The notes beneath the pieces are model-generated. The model searched no databases and was not told the origin of the DNA. It was given only the letters and a program-made list of their open reading frames with translations. The position numbers were made by a program, and so were the translations under genes. Source: Tetrastigma voinierianum (Eukaryota; Streptophyta; Magnoliopsida; Vitales; Vitaceae). From it: a stretch of DNA of 64,000 nucleotides. Below are positions 13,564-27,219 of this stretch, piece by piece (the first letter of the stretch is position 1; the number at the start of each line of letters is the position of its first letter). The stretch lies in the NCBI GenBank assembly GCA_016808115.1, contig JAEQBH010006865.1:124001-188000 (forward strand), written 5' to 3'.

Positions 13564-13715
13564 AAAAGAATTTCAGGTCCCCAACTACTATTACATACAC
13601 GCACAATCACATGCACATGCAATTATCATTTGTATCAATGACTAAAACATACCTTTCTTCCCTTAACAGCATGGATAATCGCAACGAATAGTGTCATCTC
13701 GCTCCATCTCGCCTT

Positions 13716-14450
13716 CTAATTTCTGTTACCACAACACCTCATTTTCAGCCCCAGTCTTGCCTCAAACCAGATCCCTAGCCATCCATGATACACATCAACC
13801 CTCCTCAAAGGTCCCATTAGCATCAACAACAAGCTCACTGTAAATCCACTACACATTCGATCCGAGTGTACTTCCGGGTTGAATGAGACATGGAATACCG
13901 CAGATGAACACTGGATAAACTTGCATGGTGCTAACCGATAACTCGTACTAACTCTGAGCATCAAGGCTCGATACAACCCTCCGCCGAATTCCTCCAAGTA
14001 GAAGTCATCTCGTGACAATCCAAGAAATGTCGATCACTTTAGTAAGTCGATCCACGCATCACCCACACCGTGATCATGCCCTCACGATGTCCGGTGGTAA
14101 GTGAGTCGAAACCCCATCGTGACATGCTCCCGCCTCTACTCAGCCTATCTCAAAGGTTGAGTAATCCAAATTGCCTGTGTCAGCCTCTATCTCAACATGA
14201 GACATTGATGAACAAAGTCCCCAATGTGTTTCTTCATCCCGCTCTAGTAATACTGGCGACGAAGATCATGGTACATCTTCGTGCCACCTAGATGCACAGC
14301 AAAACGAGAGCAATTGAGCTCCTTAAGGATTTCCTCTCTCAAATTTGCTAACTAGGGAACCACAACTCTTCCCTTATACTAAAGACTACCATCCATGTGA
14401 ATGGCCCAGCCTTCGCCACGTGCATCTCGACTGCACCCGGTCCTTGCAGG
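13716..14450 (-). pseudogene. Gypsy integrase remnant
   Basis: Minus-strand translation gives, in order, LKELNCSRFAVHLGGTKMYH (about 14310-14250), LRRQYYWSGMK-like zinc-binding-domain sequence, then the start of the catalytic core, EHVTMGF (about 14120), and TFLGLSRDDFYLEEFGG further on. These match the plant gypsy integrase pattern 'HPGGTKMYQDLRRQYWW...EHVTMDF'. The D of the core appears mutated to G (VTMGF for VTMDF). The C-terminal part with the remaining D,E catalytic residues is missing or scrambled. Frameshifts are evident. Function in live elements: joining cDNA to host DNA. Confidence 0.85.
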
Positions 14451-14589
14451 ACTCAATCAATTTCACTTAGTAGGAAGGTAGCTATTAAGCCCCCAAGGTA
14501 CCCTAAACTTCTGATCATCAGACAAACCGAACTCATTCCACGCCCTGTGAGCATTTGCCACACCTGTAGAGGCCACACCGTACCCAACA

Positions 14590-15060
14590 CTCCCGTGGAG
14601 CTTTATGGTCGAGTGCATTAGCCACCACATTTTCCTTATCGAGGTGGTAATGCAAAGTGAAATTGTAATCCTCAAGATACTCCATCCACTTGTGTTGCCT
14701 CATGTTGAGGTCCCGCCAGTGAAAAATATACTTTAATTTTGTGATGTGAAAATATACTCTAGACTTTGTGGTTCAAAACACCGAACTATTCACCAGATAG
14801 GTAAGGTGCTAAATCTTCAAAAGCAAAGACGTTGGCCACCAACTCCATGTCACATGTGGGTAACCTCAGCTCAGGTCTTAACCAACCATAAGCCACTACC
14901 CTCCTAGACTGCAGAGATCAAACACAACCAAGTCCATCCTCGAGGCATCACAATACATCGGTACCTGCCTCCTCTCTGAATTATCGAATAGGAGCTGGCA
15001 AGCCTCCCTTTAATTCCTGATGCTCCCCACACAAGTCATTCCATCAAAACCCGACCTCCT
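14590..15060 (-). pseudogene. Gypsy RNase H remnant
   Basis: The minus strand carries YCDASRMDL (about 14940; the live pattern is SDASxxGL), then LNMRQHKWMEYLEDYNFTLHYH and DKENVVANALDHK (about 14710-14600). These correspond to the plant gypsy pattern RQRRWLELLKDYD..I.YHPGKANVVADALSRK. It lies between RT and integrase as in Ty3/gypsy. Several stops and shifts are present. Confidence 0.85.
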
Positions 15061-15681
15061 TCCCGGTCAATCTTTCATAGGTAACTAATCGAGAAGTCCT
15101 CAATTAGTCTCCCAGAATACCTACCAACTTAAGAAATCGCATGACATCTCGAAGACTCGACTTCGGTCTCTTCCACCCATAATCGGCCTCGCAACCTTCT
15201 CCGGTCCATGAATACGCCTCGAGGTCGATACCACGTGCCCCAAGAATCTCACTCAATAAGCCAAAATTCACACTCTGTCGACCGCATACAATCGATGTTT
15301 TCTAAGGTCCGAGAACACCCTCAAATGACCCTCAAGTGATCCTCCTCAAACTTAGAGATCAAGATGTCAGCCCACAAAACCGTCATTAATGCAGACGAAC
15401 CGATGAGGTAGGGTCGGGAAACACCTTATGCATAAGATCCATGAATACCGCCGAGCATTCGCTAATCCAAATGGTATCAACTAGAAATGTCCATATCAAG
15501 GTTCAGCCATTGTCTTAGGGATATCTACCTCCCTAATCCTCAGTTGATGGTAACTGGTGGAGATCTATCTTATAACACACCCACGCCCCTCTCAGTTGTT
15601 CAAAAAAATCATCAATCATCGGCAAAGGTTACCTATTCTTGATGGTAACCTTGTTCAACTGCCTATAATCTATGCAAAGCC
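15060..15681 (-). pseudogene. Gypsy reverse transcriptase, distal part
   Basis: The minus strand begins at the copia insertion point with DYRQLNKVTIKNR and PLPMIDDFFEQLRGAWV (15675-15590). IDLHQL, DTIWISECSAVFMDLMHKVF (about 15480-15420), CINDGFVG in the position of the F.DD catalytic box (degraded), and ILGD-/LTGKEVGF-type sequence follow. The catalytic aspartates are not intact and many frames are broken. The N-terminal part of the same RT lies about 15 kb away at 30538-30720 and joins across the 5-bp TSD. Confidence 0.92.
15677..15681. repeat. Target-site duplication AAGCC, left copy
   Basis: AAGCC precedes the copia start TGTTAGGG; the same AAGCC follows the copia end at 30533-30537. Perfect 5-bp TSD. 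Confidence 0.95.
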
Positions 15682-17393
15682 TGTTAGGGATAGTGCCCTG
15701 TAAAACATGAATTTGAATTTATGTTTTATGAAATTAATAAAAGTGTCGTATTTATTACATTTAGATATTTTGCATAATGTATGAATGAAACGCTAGAAAA
15801 TCCCAGATTTATTAATGTAACCATAACCCCCACCTATAAATGCTATACACGAGAGGATCGAGGTTATGGATTATAAATCATATCAATCTCTGTAATAAAT
15901 TAATTGTGTCAGATTTTCAAATTAAATATTACCGTGTCCGCTATCATTGAGAATGAAGTGACCTAATCCCGTCACAATGTGGCGAAGACAAGTGGAGGCC
16001 CTGTATATATAATAAGATTATATAAAGATGCGACCAAGGCCTAGTTTTCGAATTCTTTTAAATACCATTTGTCTCAAGAATTCAAACAGTGCCGCTTGAT
16101 GATCATATGCAGATAAGTCTCAATCTTGAGTAGTCATAGACTCCTGTTTATGTCAACTGGGCTTTTTGAGTCATGGGTTAAAGCCCGTTATGAAATGGGC
16201 CCAATACTTGTGTCTGGAGGTTCATTGACATGTACCGGGAATGTGAACTATGGACATGGAATCCAACCCTTCCTATGGTGTCGATAGTTAATTCCCAAGT
16301 GTTATTCTGAACCCAATGCTTGAGCGCTTCTAATTTATAAATAAAGCTTATAAATTAACTGCTCACTAGTGGATTAATGGGAACTTAAGGATCAAGATAT
16401 ACTAGAGTGGGCAAACGGTAATTTCACCACTTAAAGTTATGAACCAATTTCTGGATAATAGAACCGCATGTCGATTAAACTAATGGACACTCTAAATTTA
16501 CGAGTAAATCGATATCGAAGGACAAGAGTTCAATTTCAAGTTTTTAAGTGAATAACTTCCCAAATTAATAAATTAAAATAATCGACAGAGTTTAATTAAT
16601 TATTGAATTTATTGGAGCTTGAAATTACAGTCCATGGGTCCCAATTCCACCTCCTATGTTTCTACAATGAACTATCTGTTGATTTAACAAATTGCACTCT
16701 CAGAGTAATTTAAAATGATGAGGATGTTTTAAATTACAAATAACAATTAGTTGTTATTTAAATTCGAATTTAATTGCTTGCTCATTGGTAAGAAGTAAAG
16801 AATCAGAAGGGTAATAATATTTTGAATTGTTATTATATAATATTCAAGCCTTTATCTCGATAAGGATTTGAATTAAATTTTAAATATTATTAATTCATTT
16901 CTTGTCCGACAAGGATTTTGAATTTTAAGAATATTAAATATAATTAATTTGTTTATCTCGATAAGGATTTGAATCGTCAAAAAACCCGAGCAGAGGTATA
17001 TATCGCAGGTTGTTCTTTGAAAGAAGAGAAACTAAAGAGAAAGGAAAAAAAAGGAGGTTTTTTCCAGTCCCAGTCTCCTTAGAGAGTCTCTTCCCTTAGA
17101 GATCCCTCGTCTCATGTGTCAGCACGCACGGTAGATCTAGCAGAAAACCCAGAGTGTATTATTCCAGACTGACTGTGCCCACACCTCAAGGAAGGAGGCG
17201 GAATCAAGACTCAGCAGGAGCTGTTTCAACCCTACCAGGCCGCTTTTTCAACAAATCTCCTATAACAATAACTGTGTATAGATTCGATCTTCACTTTTGA
17301 TATTAATATGTGTTTCAGATGGGTCTCGAGAAAATTAGATTTTCTTGAAAATTTTAAAACCTAATTCATCACGCTTTGATATTATTTCCAACA
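15682..17393 (+). repeat. 5' LTR of the nested copia element
   Basis: Begins TGTTAGGGATAGTGCCCTG and ends ATTATTTCCAACA, 1712 bp. It aligns throughout with 28788-30532 but with many small indels and substitutions, so the insertion is old. Shared blocks include 'atttattaatgtaaccataacc' near 15810, 'tgaactatggacatggaat' near 16245 and 'gatctagcagaaaaccc' near 17132. Confidence 0.94.
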
Positions 17394-17394
17394 A

Positions 17395-17410
17395 TTGGTA
17401 TCGAGCTGTC
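17395..17410 (+). promoter_or_regulatory. Primer binding site of the nested copia element
   Basis: TTGGTATCGAGCT directly follows the 5' LTR. It is close to TGGTATCAGAGC, the complement of the 3' end of initiator-methionine tRNA used by plant LTR elements, with one base lost. Confidence 0.85.
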
Positions 17411-17421
17411 CATGTAATGCA

Positions 17422-17475
<54 letters not shown>

Positions 17476-19014
17476 GTATATATATATATAGTATATATAT
17501 ATATATATTTATTTATTTATTGTGTTTAAGAAAATTGTTTTCTGGATTCATGCATGAGCAAGGCATTCTCAGATGCTTAATGTGGGATTATTTGTGCTTG
17601 TATATGGGTGGATGAGGGTCAGTAATTATATGGTGTTTCTTTTGGTTAGGTTTTTATTTTCTCCCTTAGATCTTCGTGTGCCATTATTACATAAAGCAGA
17701 AGTTTTTTTTGTATTATTGATGGATCCTGGGAATTACTAACCAAGCTGACATGAAGAGATGGAGTGCTTTGGAATTATGTAATTGCAAGAAGTCATATGT
17801 AATTTAAATATTTTTCCATTTTTTTCCAAAGGTTGTAATTTATTAGAAATACTCCAAAACACCCGCCCGCTTTATTTATTTATTTACTCTGCGTTATCAA
17901 ATTTATGAGATGCAATTCGAATAACATGCCCATGCATATAACATGTCACATGAATGCCCACCATATTGTAAAATGCATGTACCATCCTTTAGAAACATGT
18001 TCTATTAGGAATGTTTGTTTATTTTGGCACTGAATAATAAAATTAAATAATGGATATAGTTTAATAGTTAAACTTGGTACTTCCAATTTAATATTAATTT
18101 GGGTCACATTAATAGCTAGGCCCGCAGATAACCTAGATTATTCAATTTTACAAATGATTGATTTTGTTAAAAAGATGGTAATAAACAACAAAGCCCAAAT
18201 AAGCTCGACTTGAAGTTAGTTAATTAGGCCCTTTTCACTATAGAGCTAGGTTTACTTCAACCGGTCAGTGCCTAATTAGATTGGATTAGTTTTAACTAAT
18301 AAACCTAGACCCAATTAGATTGAACTCTATACACCTATTTAATTTCATATAGAATTAGATTCTTATCACCTAGTGGTTAATTATATAGATATAATAATTT
18401 GCTAGGATTATAAAACATGATGTTTTATAACCAGAAAACACATAAGCTTAAAATATCGAGTGGGAGAAGGTATGACAATGTGCCCTACGGTTCCATAATC
18501 GTTAGTCCAACAATCGTGAGGTTTTAGGTGGCGCCTCAGTGACGCCTGATTACGCCCTTCCCTACCTGAGGGTGTCCACCAAGCAACATCGCTGCACTTC
18601 TCTATGATGTGGTTTGATGATGTATTCCAAGATTGACCTACTCCTACACAAGGCACCAAGTTGTTGTTAGAACCTGAAACGATGGGTCACACTTAAGAAG
18701 ATACAATTAAACGGTTAATCAGATATTGACCGAATAAAGGTAGTTAATAAATGAAAAAAAGTAATCTGAAACATGAGATATTTTGAGTCTCATTTATTAA
18801 TTTGAGATAGTCTCAAATTTAATTATAATTAGTATGACCTACTCCTACGCGTGTATATTAATTGTAGGTTAAATTACCTTGGATTAGTATTTTGTTTTAT
18901 GTGTTTTAATTCTATGCATTCATGCATCACAAGCATTATCTCCAAAATATATTTGATGTTTTCCTTACATGTAATAAATAATGCTTTTATTTACCCTTCC
19001 AATTTCCAGCAATA
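17411..19014 (+). other. Leader of the nested copia element, with TA microsatellite
   Basis: Holds a compound TA tract (about 17426-17510, broken by GAAG and G) ending in TTTA repeats. About 1.5 kb of AT-rich untranslated sequence follows. The minus-strand frame at 18408-18659 has no recognisable domain and is not supported as a gene. Confidence 0.6.
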
Positions 19015-19752
19015 ATGTCTGCCTCAAACCCCATAATTGCTTTACTCGCGAATGAATCCTTAACCGGCAAGAACCATATGAACGTTGGATTCAAGCCAAT
19101 AACAAAGCCCGGGCTTATATGATAGCCAGCATGTCAGACGTGCTTAAGCTAAAACATGAGAGTGATGGAACCGCCATTGAGATTATGGATTCCCTCCAAA
19201 ACATGTTCGAGTTAATCCGAATAGCTCGCGGGCCATGAAGCTTTACTAGAAAGTACATGAACGCAGAAAAGACGAAAGTAAAGGTACTGCCTCGTGACCA
19301 TGTTCAACATGCTAATCATGCAAATTATGCGTAGCCGCACCCGGGCCATAATAGATGAGCGCACCCAAGTGAGTATAACACCGATTCACTCACTCGATTT
19401 CCTTCAATTCACCAAAGAACTATGTTATGAACAAGTCGACTACACAACCCCAGCTTGTCAATGAATTGTAAACCTTCGAGGCCATCTCAAGACAAGGACT
19501 CAAAAGGGTCAAGCAAATGTTGTCGAAAACTAAGGCCTCATCCTCTTCTAACAATAAGAAGAAGAGGAAGAACAATAAGGGTGCCTCTATAGGAAGACCG
19601 AAGAAGAAGCAGGCTGCTCCCAAAGCAAGCGATAAGAAGAAGGGCTCCAAAGAAAAGAAACCCAAAGGAAAATGTTTCCATTGCGGAGTCGATGGGCATT
19701 GGAAGAGAAACTGTAACAAGTATCTCTCCGAACTGATGAGAAAAGAAATGTA
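19015..19752 (+). pseudogene. Copia Gag remnant with CCHC zinc knuckle
   Basis: Starts MSASNPIIALLANESLTGKN, a typical plant copia Gag N-terminus, but a deletion removes much of the following UBN2-type region. AYMIASMSDVLKLKHES and EIMDSLQNMFE follow near 19115-19210 in other frames. A clean frame from 19517 gives a Lys/Ser-rich linker with KKKQAAPKASDKKKG, then CFHCGVDGHWKRNC, a CX2CX4HX4C zinc knuckle (about 19673-19714), and YLSELMRKE. Gag coats element RNA and builds the virus-like particle. It is inactivated by deletion, stops and at least two frameshifts. Confidence 0.93.
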
Positions 19753-20256
19753 AATTTGATTTGTCGGTTTTAGAAGCTAATCTAGTGGAAGTTGATTGTC
19801 AATCCTGGATAATTGATTCAGTAGTCCACCAACTATATTTTGTTCTTCTTGCATGCTTTAGTTCTTCCAGTGGAGCTTCACATGGGAGGCCCGATGGTAG
19901 TCTAAAATGCAATGGGCGCTCAAGTAGCTATGTAAAGGGGGAGCTATTCGTTTAGAATTAGGGAATAAATTTCTTGTTTTGAACAATGTTTATTGCATTC
20001 CTGGATTCAGGAGAAATTTGATTTTAGTTTCTAAGTTGTATGAACAATTGTTTACTATTTCAATTTATAATAATCAGATTGTTATTTCCAGAAATGGTTT
20101 AAACATTTGTCATGCAAATAATGAAAATGGGCTTTACATATTAAGGTTAAAACAAAACGAACGCTCCTTAACACCGAGCTATTTAGAGTAGAATATCCAA
20201 GCCTAAGAAGCAAAGATTCTGATAATGATGACACGTACCTAAGGCACTTCCAAGGT
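19753..20256 (+). pseudogene. Copia protease and pre-integrase start
   Basis: LSVLEANLVEVDCQSWIIDS (19757-19820) is the usual Gag-protease junction. The catalytic DSGA is degraded (DSVVHQ here). NNVYCIPGFRRNLILVSKL (about 19982-20037) is the conserved protease tail, and NGLNICHANNENGLYIL (about 20094-20145) leads to the pre-integrase domain. The frame breaks at 20190 and the hAT insertion follows at 20257. The 8 bp before it (TCCAAGGT) is the left hAT target site. Confidence 0.9.
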
Positions 20257-20370
20257 CAAGGATGAAATATCGGTTTCACGGGATATATCTATGAATCGGA
20301 TTTTACCTGATATATCGGATATATCGGAGATATATCGGATATTTTTACATGAATATCGATATATCAGAAA
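20257..20370. repeat. hAT left end: inverted repeat and subterminal GATATATCGG motifs
   Basis: After the terminal CAAGG there are at least five close copies of GATATATC(G/T) up to 20365. Such subterminal arrays are where hAT transposases bind. Confidence 0.8.
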
Positions 20371-20519
20371 TTACTAAAAATACTTTAAATTGATGGAAAC
20401 ACTTTATAAAAGTGTAAAATGACATTAATAATGAAAATACGTATTATTTGATATTACATTGTCATGGTCTTCACCACCAAATGAAGATCGATGTGGCTCC
20501 ATTGCAACATTTGACGTAA

Positions 20520-23500
20520 GGGATCACATCTTGTTGCAGACAATATTCATACCAAGATATGTTGTTCCGATAATATTGATTATAAGATCAAACATGCCAT
20601 GTATAAATAAGTTCTCACTTGTACCCACAACTCCAGCATGGATGGGAAATCGTTCACCCACATGTTCGCTTTCTTGAAATCCTTGTTGCATTTGATATGG
20701 AATGTTGAATGGCATTTGTTCAAAGATGAGGATAATTTATCATTCCATATTCTTCATCAATCTTAGTTTCTAAGGATTTTGAAGAAGGCTGACCATAAGT
20801 CATTGTGTGAGGAGGAAAATGCTACCGTCATTGGATGAATCACCGTGATTGAGTGCCAATGCTCATAGATTCAAAATTCAGTTTCGACAATGAATCTCAT
20901 TGTGATGTGCCATCCTTCAAGGTTTTACCTCTTATATGGCTTTCTTCAATGGCTCCAATACCGCATTCAGCTCTCCTGTGACCCGTGGTCTTCATCTTCA
21001 GGTAGCATGTGTGAAATCATCTTCACTGCTGAATGGACTCAATGGATATTGACTTATTTGTCGATCCAACATTCCACCATCATTTCCGCATCACTACCAT
21101 CATTGGTCCCTCCTCTGAGCCATCATTGTCGTAGCTGAAGTACCGCCAAAACTAGGTCTACTACTAGTTCAAAGACTTGAATCAAAATGAGGGTCGAGAA
21201 TCAACAAATACCGAACCGGAAGTCTCTTCATGTCTTGACTGAAACTCACTATTAACTTCTTCGATAAAACACTAGCCAACATCAACACTAGCCGAATGCG
21301 CAGCGAATTCGTGATCGATTTCCATCTTCATCATCCAAATGGAGGTCTAACCCATTGAATAATTAATTATCCTCTTTCACCAAACCGCCGAAATGTCGAG
21401 TAAATCAAGGTAATTTCTTTTTAGCAACTTTATCCTCGACTCGCTTGTAATATCACGATCTTTAGTTTCATGTTATAGTAACAAAAACTAATTGTTTGAG
21501 CTAGGGTAAGTGTCGATTTCTTTTTGTTTTGTATGTATTAGAGCAAATACCCAATTTTCTCTCACATGTCAAGAAGATGCAGCTTGGGCAAGAACTCTTA
21601 CTGTCAATTCCTCAATGTGTGGAGTGTGGGTTTCCATACATGAACCAATTGCATTCAGCTGCAATAAAATAAGTAACATTCAAAATCTAATAATAACATG
21701 AAAATAAAGCTTTATTTCTAATGTTTCCACGAGAAATAACACTCAACTAGAACCATTAAATCTCTTGAGGCTATTGTCGCCGATCACCGAATCCTCTCTT
21801 TCGCATCTCGAAACACATGTCGTGGAATTGAAAATATACATGTCTAATCGCATATGTAAGTGTATTTAACCCAATTAACTTGAATCGCTTAATTAGATTT
21901 TGTAACCAAGTGATGTACCTCATTTCCAAAATTACCAATGCTTGTAGAAGAGAAGATAATCTTAGAATACTTCAAGGAACAAATTCTTGGAGTAACTCAT
22001 GGTCACTACTAACCTGTGTCTATATTGAAACCTTGATTCAAATAATATGTCGCAAAAGTGATTTTAGGAATTAGTATGTCATAAGAGGAAAATAATATAC
22101 ATTATGATTAAGATATCGCTTTAGTTACCTCATGCTGCATGAAGAGGATGTTTGAGCTGCTCTATCCCAACGATCTCGCGACATGATTTGGTTAATTCAC
22201 CTTTGCATTGAGTCGATGTAAATTTTGCTTCATTACCCGAATCACCATGGCCAATAAATGGCAATGTTAGGACGACTTCCGTAATCAACAATGCGAAGAA
22301 TCAGATATAGTGGCTCATATATTGATACTAGCTTAGAGACCTTCTCCCAATATGTATGATCAAACATGAGCACTTCAACATGTCCAATGGTCGATCGACT
22401 AAGCTTCGTGGAGAAGCCCATTCATCATCGATAAAGATCTTCTTCAAATCAACCCTCTTTTTTAGAAGACTTTCTAGGGCGATGTAATTTGTTGCAAATC
22501 TTGTTGCCCCCGGACGCACAATATCTCCACCACAGACCTTTCTCACTTTCGCAAGCAACCAACCATGATTGTAGATGAAGTTGGTGATTTTGCGTGCATT
22601 GGTAATTAATTCCGAAACGGTAGCTCTTTTACCAATGTCTTCAAACATCAAGTCAATGCAATGTGCTGCGCATGGAGTTCAATATAAATTGTACTTCTTC
22701 ATTAGCAACTTTCCGCTTCACAAATGCCGATCCATTGTCCGTGAACAATTTGCACAACATTTGTTTCACTCTACTCGATTACCCTTCAACAAAACCGTGT
22801 GAATGTATTTGAGCTGTCCTTATCGTGCTCTGATGCATCAACCGACTCGAGTAATATTGTGCTTCCTTTCGACATACCATGAAATTAATAATGCTCAATT
22901 TCAGGTCCTAGCCCATCCATCGTGACATAATCGTACACCCATAAGTCTTCCATTTTTCCCTTGATGTTCACATAATCTTTCCATGTCTTTATACTCCATA
23001 TCCAAGTATTTGTTTTTTGATTTCAGATAGATGTAGGCTCTTATTCCATGCCTACAAGTAGAATTAATTAAATTAATTATCTGGGCTTTTCAATTATAAT
23101 ATAAGATAATAATTTATTAGAAACTGGTGCTGCATTGTCACATACCGCCTTTGTTGTGCACCAAAATCATGTTCTTGAAGTGGTGAGAGACCGCTTTCAG
23201 GAGGCGCAACACTCTTTACATATGAAGAATCTGGCTGATTAGTCGGCCCATCGCTTTGATTGAACCACCTTTGAAAAGATTTTAATGCTCTTTTTGTCTT
23301 GCCAAGACTTTGTATAATGATGGAGCAAGCTGTGGTGATGGATCCGAATGTCTCAGACTTTGAGATTCAGATGCGCTGGCTGATTAGGCTCTGGCTAAGG
23401 CTTTCGTGAAGGCTCACCTCGCTGCAATATCTCAATTAGTTATCGGCAAATTCAAGCATTTAAAAATTATTTAATTTAAATATTTACCCATTTTTCTTTT

Positions 23501-23700
23501 GCTTCTATAAATCCTTCTTCTTGTCTGCCCATTCAAGAGCTTTCATGCACGACATGCCGTCGAAAAATCAAATACTTTCTTTCATCAAAGGGTCGTCAAC
23601 CCTGATACATATATACATCTTCCTTCTTCCTCCTCATCCTCATCATCATCATCAATGAGATGCTCCATCGTCCCCCATCAAGTGTTCGGTGAGTTCAGCC
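20520..23700 (-). pseudogene. hAT transposase (DUF659 / C-terminal dimerisation type), decayed
   Basis: Minus-strand reading from high to low coordinate. GPEIEHY and GSTILLESVDASEHDKDSSN (about 22905-22805) form the DUF659 region. VQIVTDNGSAF (about 22750-22715) carries a conserved D. CAAHCIDLMFEDIGKRA-like sequence continues into the open frame 22651-22328 with NFIYNHGWLLAKVRKVCGGD, RPGATRFATNYIALESLL and KKIFIDDEW. WEKVSKLVSIYEPLYLILRIVD (about 22295-22240) follows, then RDRWDRAAQT (about 22180-22150). A degraded C-terminal tail lies near 20720-20520. An N-terminal BED-type finger is expected around 23500-23900 but I could not confirm it. Stops and shifts throughout make it inactive. In live elements it cuts and reinserts the transposon. 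Confidence 0.9.
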
Positions 23701-23959
23701 GCGAATATCTTCTATATCGCCCGCTTTCTTCGCTTTTTCTTTTATTTTTTGCTCTAAAAGTTGTTTCATTTTTGCTTCACTTCCGAGGCACATTTGGGCA
23801 CTTTTGTAATAGAGTTGGGATCCGAACATTGTGTGATATTTAAAGCGAGTGATCCCAATTCACCGTATCACCAAAACCACGCAATTGCATATTGTACCAT
23901 TTCTATTCCTCCATATGTGTGCACATTTCCATGCCGGATCTCGCCTCCACATTCCACTA

Positions 23960-25470
<1,511 letters not shown>

Positions 25471-25859
25471 AGAAAATAATTTTGAGATGAAATGAAGATT
25501 TGATAAGTAGAGAGAGTTTGTGAGAAAATAGAGTGATTTTTGAGTGTGGTATTTATAGATTTTTTTGGGTCAAAAAGGCTATAGAATGGTCAAAATATAA
25601 TTAAGATTAATTTAACCGTTGGATTTAGTTTTGCGAAAATCCGACGCCGATTCTTTCTAGCCGCTTGATCAATCCTCAGCCGTTGATCAAGCTTAGATTT
25701 AATTTCGCCGCTGGATCAAAATTTGACCGTTGATCACATTTTAAATCCGGTGAAATTAGCCGTTGGATCAAACCGTATTCAAATCACATCGATCGGGTCA
25801 ACCAGTCGCTTGAAAAGGAGGCTTGATCCGACCGGTTTAATTTTTTTGTACAACAGATC

Positions 25860-26164
25860 TGAGTCATAGAAGTAGCAGCCGATATATCAACCGATATATC
25901 GAAAATATCGCCGATATATCGCCGATATTTTCGATATATCGACGATATATCTCCCAAAAAATCTCAAAAAATGTTTCCCACGTGTCGATATTTCGACCGA
26001 TATGTCGTCCAGCTTCCAATATTTCGCCGAAATATCGGCGATATTTACCGATTTTTTGCGATTTTTCCAGCAAACGACTTTATGTATCAAAAACTGCTTG
26101 TTAATCCCCCGATACACGAATATCATAAATATCTGCAATGATATTTCTGACATTTCAATCCTTG
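25860..26164. repeat. hAT right end with dense CGATATATCG motifs
   Basis: Between 25878 and 26050 there are about ten variants of (C)CGATAT(A/T)TCG(G), followed by the terminal ATTTCAATCCTTG. The minus-strand frames here (rich in Arg-Tyr-Ile) are by-products of the motif array, not genes. Confidence 0.85.
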
Positions 26165-26172
26165 CCTAAGGT

Positions 26173-27063
26173 TAGGACATATAAGCCTGGATAGGATCAA
26201 CAGACTGGTAAAGGATGGTCCTTTAAAAAGAGCTAAAAGTTGGCAATCTTCCAGTCTTTGAATCCTGTCTGGAAGGCAAAATGACTAAGAGATATTTCTC
26301 AAAGAAAGGGCTTTAGTATAAAGTTGAATCACTTGATCCTTGTACATTCAGATGTTCATGACCTCCTCGAATGTCCAAGCTGGTGGGCGGTTACGAATAC
26401 TTCTCAATTTCTGTTGATCACTATTCTAGGTACAAGTATGTTTACCTTATGCAAAGGAAATCAAACTTTTGAAAGTTTAAAGAATTAATGGGTTTGTAAA
26501 GACAAAATATAGGTAAATTCGCTATCATGGTTTCGATCGGATCGAGGAGGTGAATACCTTGATACAGAGTCTGGCTGATCAACAGACCGAGCATGGCATT
26601 GTATCCCATCCTCACAAGACTCTAGAACGCCACAACAACTATGTGGCGTAAAGAAGAAATCGAACAACGCTTCGACATGGTTAGGTTCATGATGAGCTAC
26701 CCTCATCGCCATCATCATTCTAGTGATATGCGCCAAGAACCGCAAATACATTTTGAATGTAGTTCCCCTAAGTCTATCCAACACACACCCTAGAGTTAGC
26801 GGGAGGGTCAGAAACCCAATACGCTATATCCCAGATACGGGGTATACAACACATGTGCTGAAAGGAAAGACTGAAGCTAGAACCGCAAATGTAAGTATGT
26901 TCTGCTTTGTTGGTTACCCTAAAGGCACGAGGAGGTTTGCTCTTACAAACCCTCAAGATAAGAAAGTATTTGTGACCGGCCGAATGCTACCTTTCTTGAA
27001 AATGACTACATGGCAAACTTCAAACTCTCGGCAGGTAGTACTAGAGGAATTACAACCGACGTG
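26173..27063 (+). pseudogene. Copia pre-integrase and integrase remnant
   Basis: LDRINRLVKDGPL (about 26191-26225) continues the pre-integrase domain broken by the hAT. FESCLEGKMTKRYFS (about 26260-26300) is the zinc-binding region tail. LDLVHSDVHDLLE (about 26330-26370) starts the catalytic core with its first D. RSDRGGEYLDTES (about 26537-26570) holds the second D. The third motif survives weakly as HPHKTLERHNN where live copies have PQQN. From 26780 a clean frame carries HVLKGKTEARTA, MFCFVGYPKGTR, NPQDKKVFVTGRMLPFL and RQVVLEELQ, the standard C-terminal part of copia integrase. Multiple frameshifts and stops. Confidence 0.92.
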
Positions 27064-27219
27064 ATCGCACTACTCACTAGTAAATCAAGCATCGGGAACG
27101 TGAATAAAGACACTACAAAACTTCATACGTGATGTCATTGCACTCGACGTGAAGGGAGGGTTTCTAAACAACCAATTCGCTACACAGGGCTGGTGAAGCA
27201 AATGTTGTTGTAACCGATA

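Noticed and set aside
14397..14675. 74-aa plus and 70-aa minus frames
   Set aside because: They overlap the gypsy RNase H/integrase relic; only the minus-strand relic fragments match known domains.
18408..18659. 83-aa minus frame in the copia leader
   Set aside because: Antisense in an untranslated leader, no recognisable domain, no conserved partner in the window.
22575..22802. 75-aa plus frame antisense to the transposase
   Set aside because: Shadow of the conserved hAT transposase region on the minus strand.
25864..26153. Two overlapping minus frames rich in Arg-Tyr-Ile
   Set aside because: They read the CGATATATCG motif array of the hAT end in two frames, so are motif by-products.
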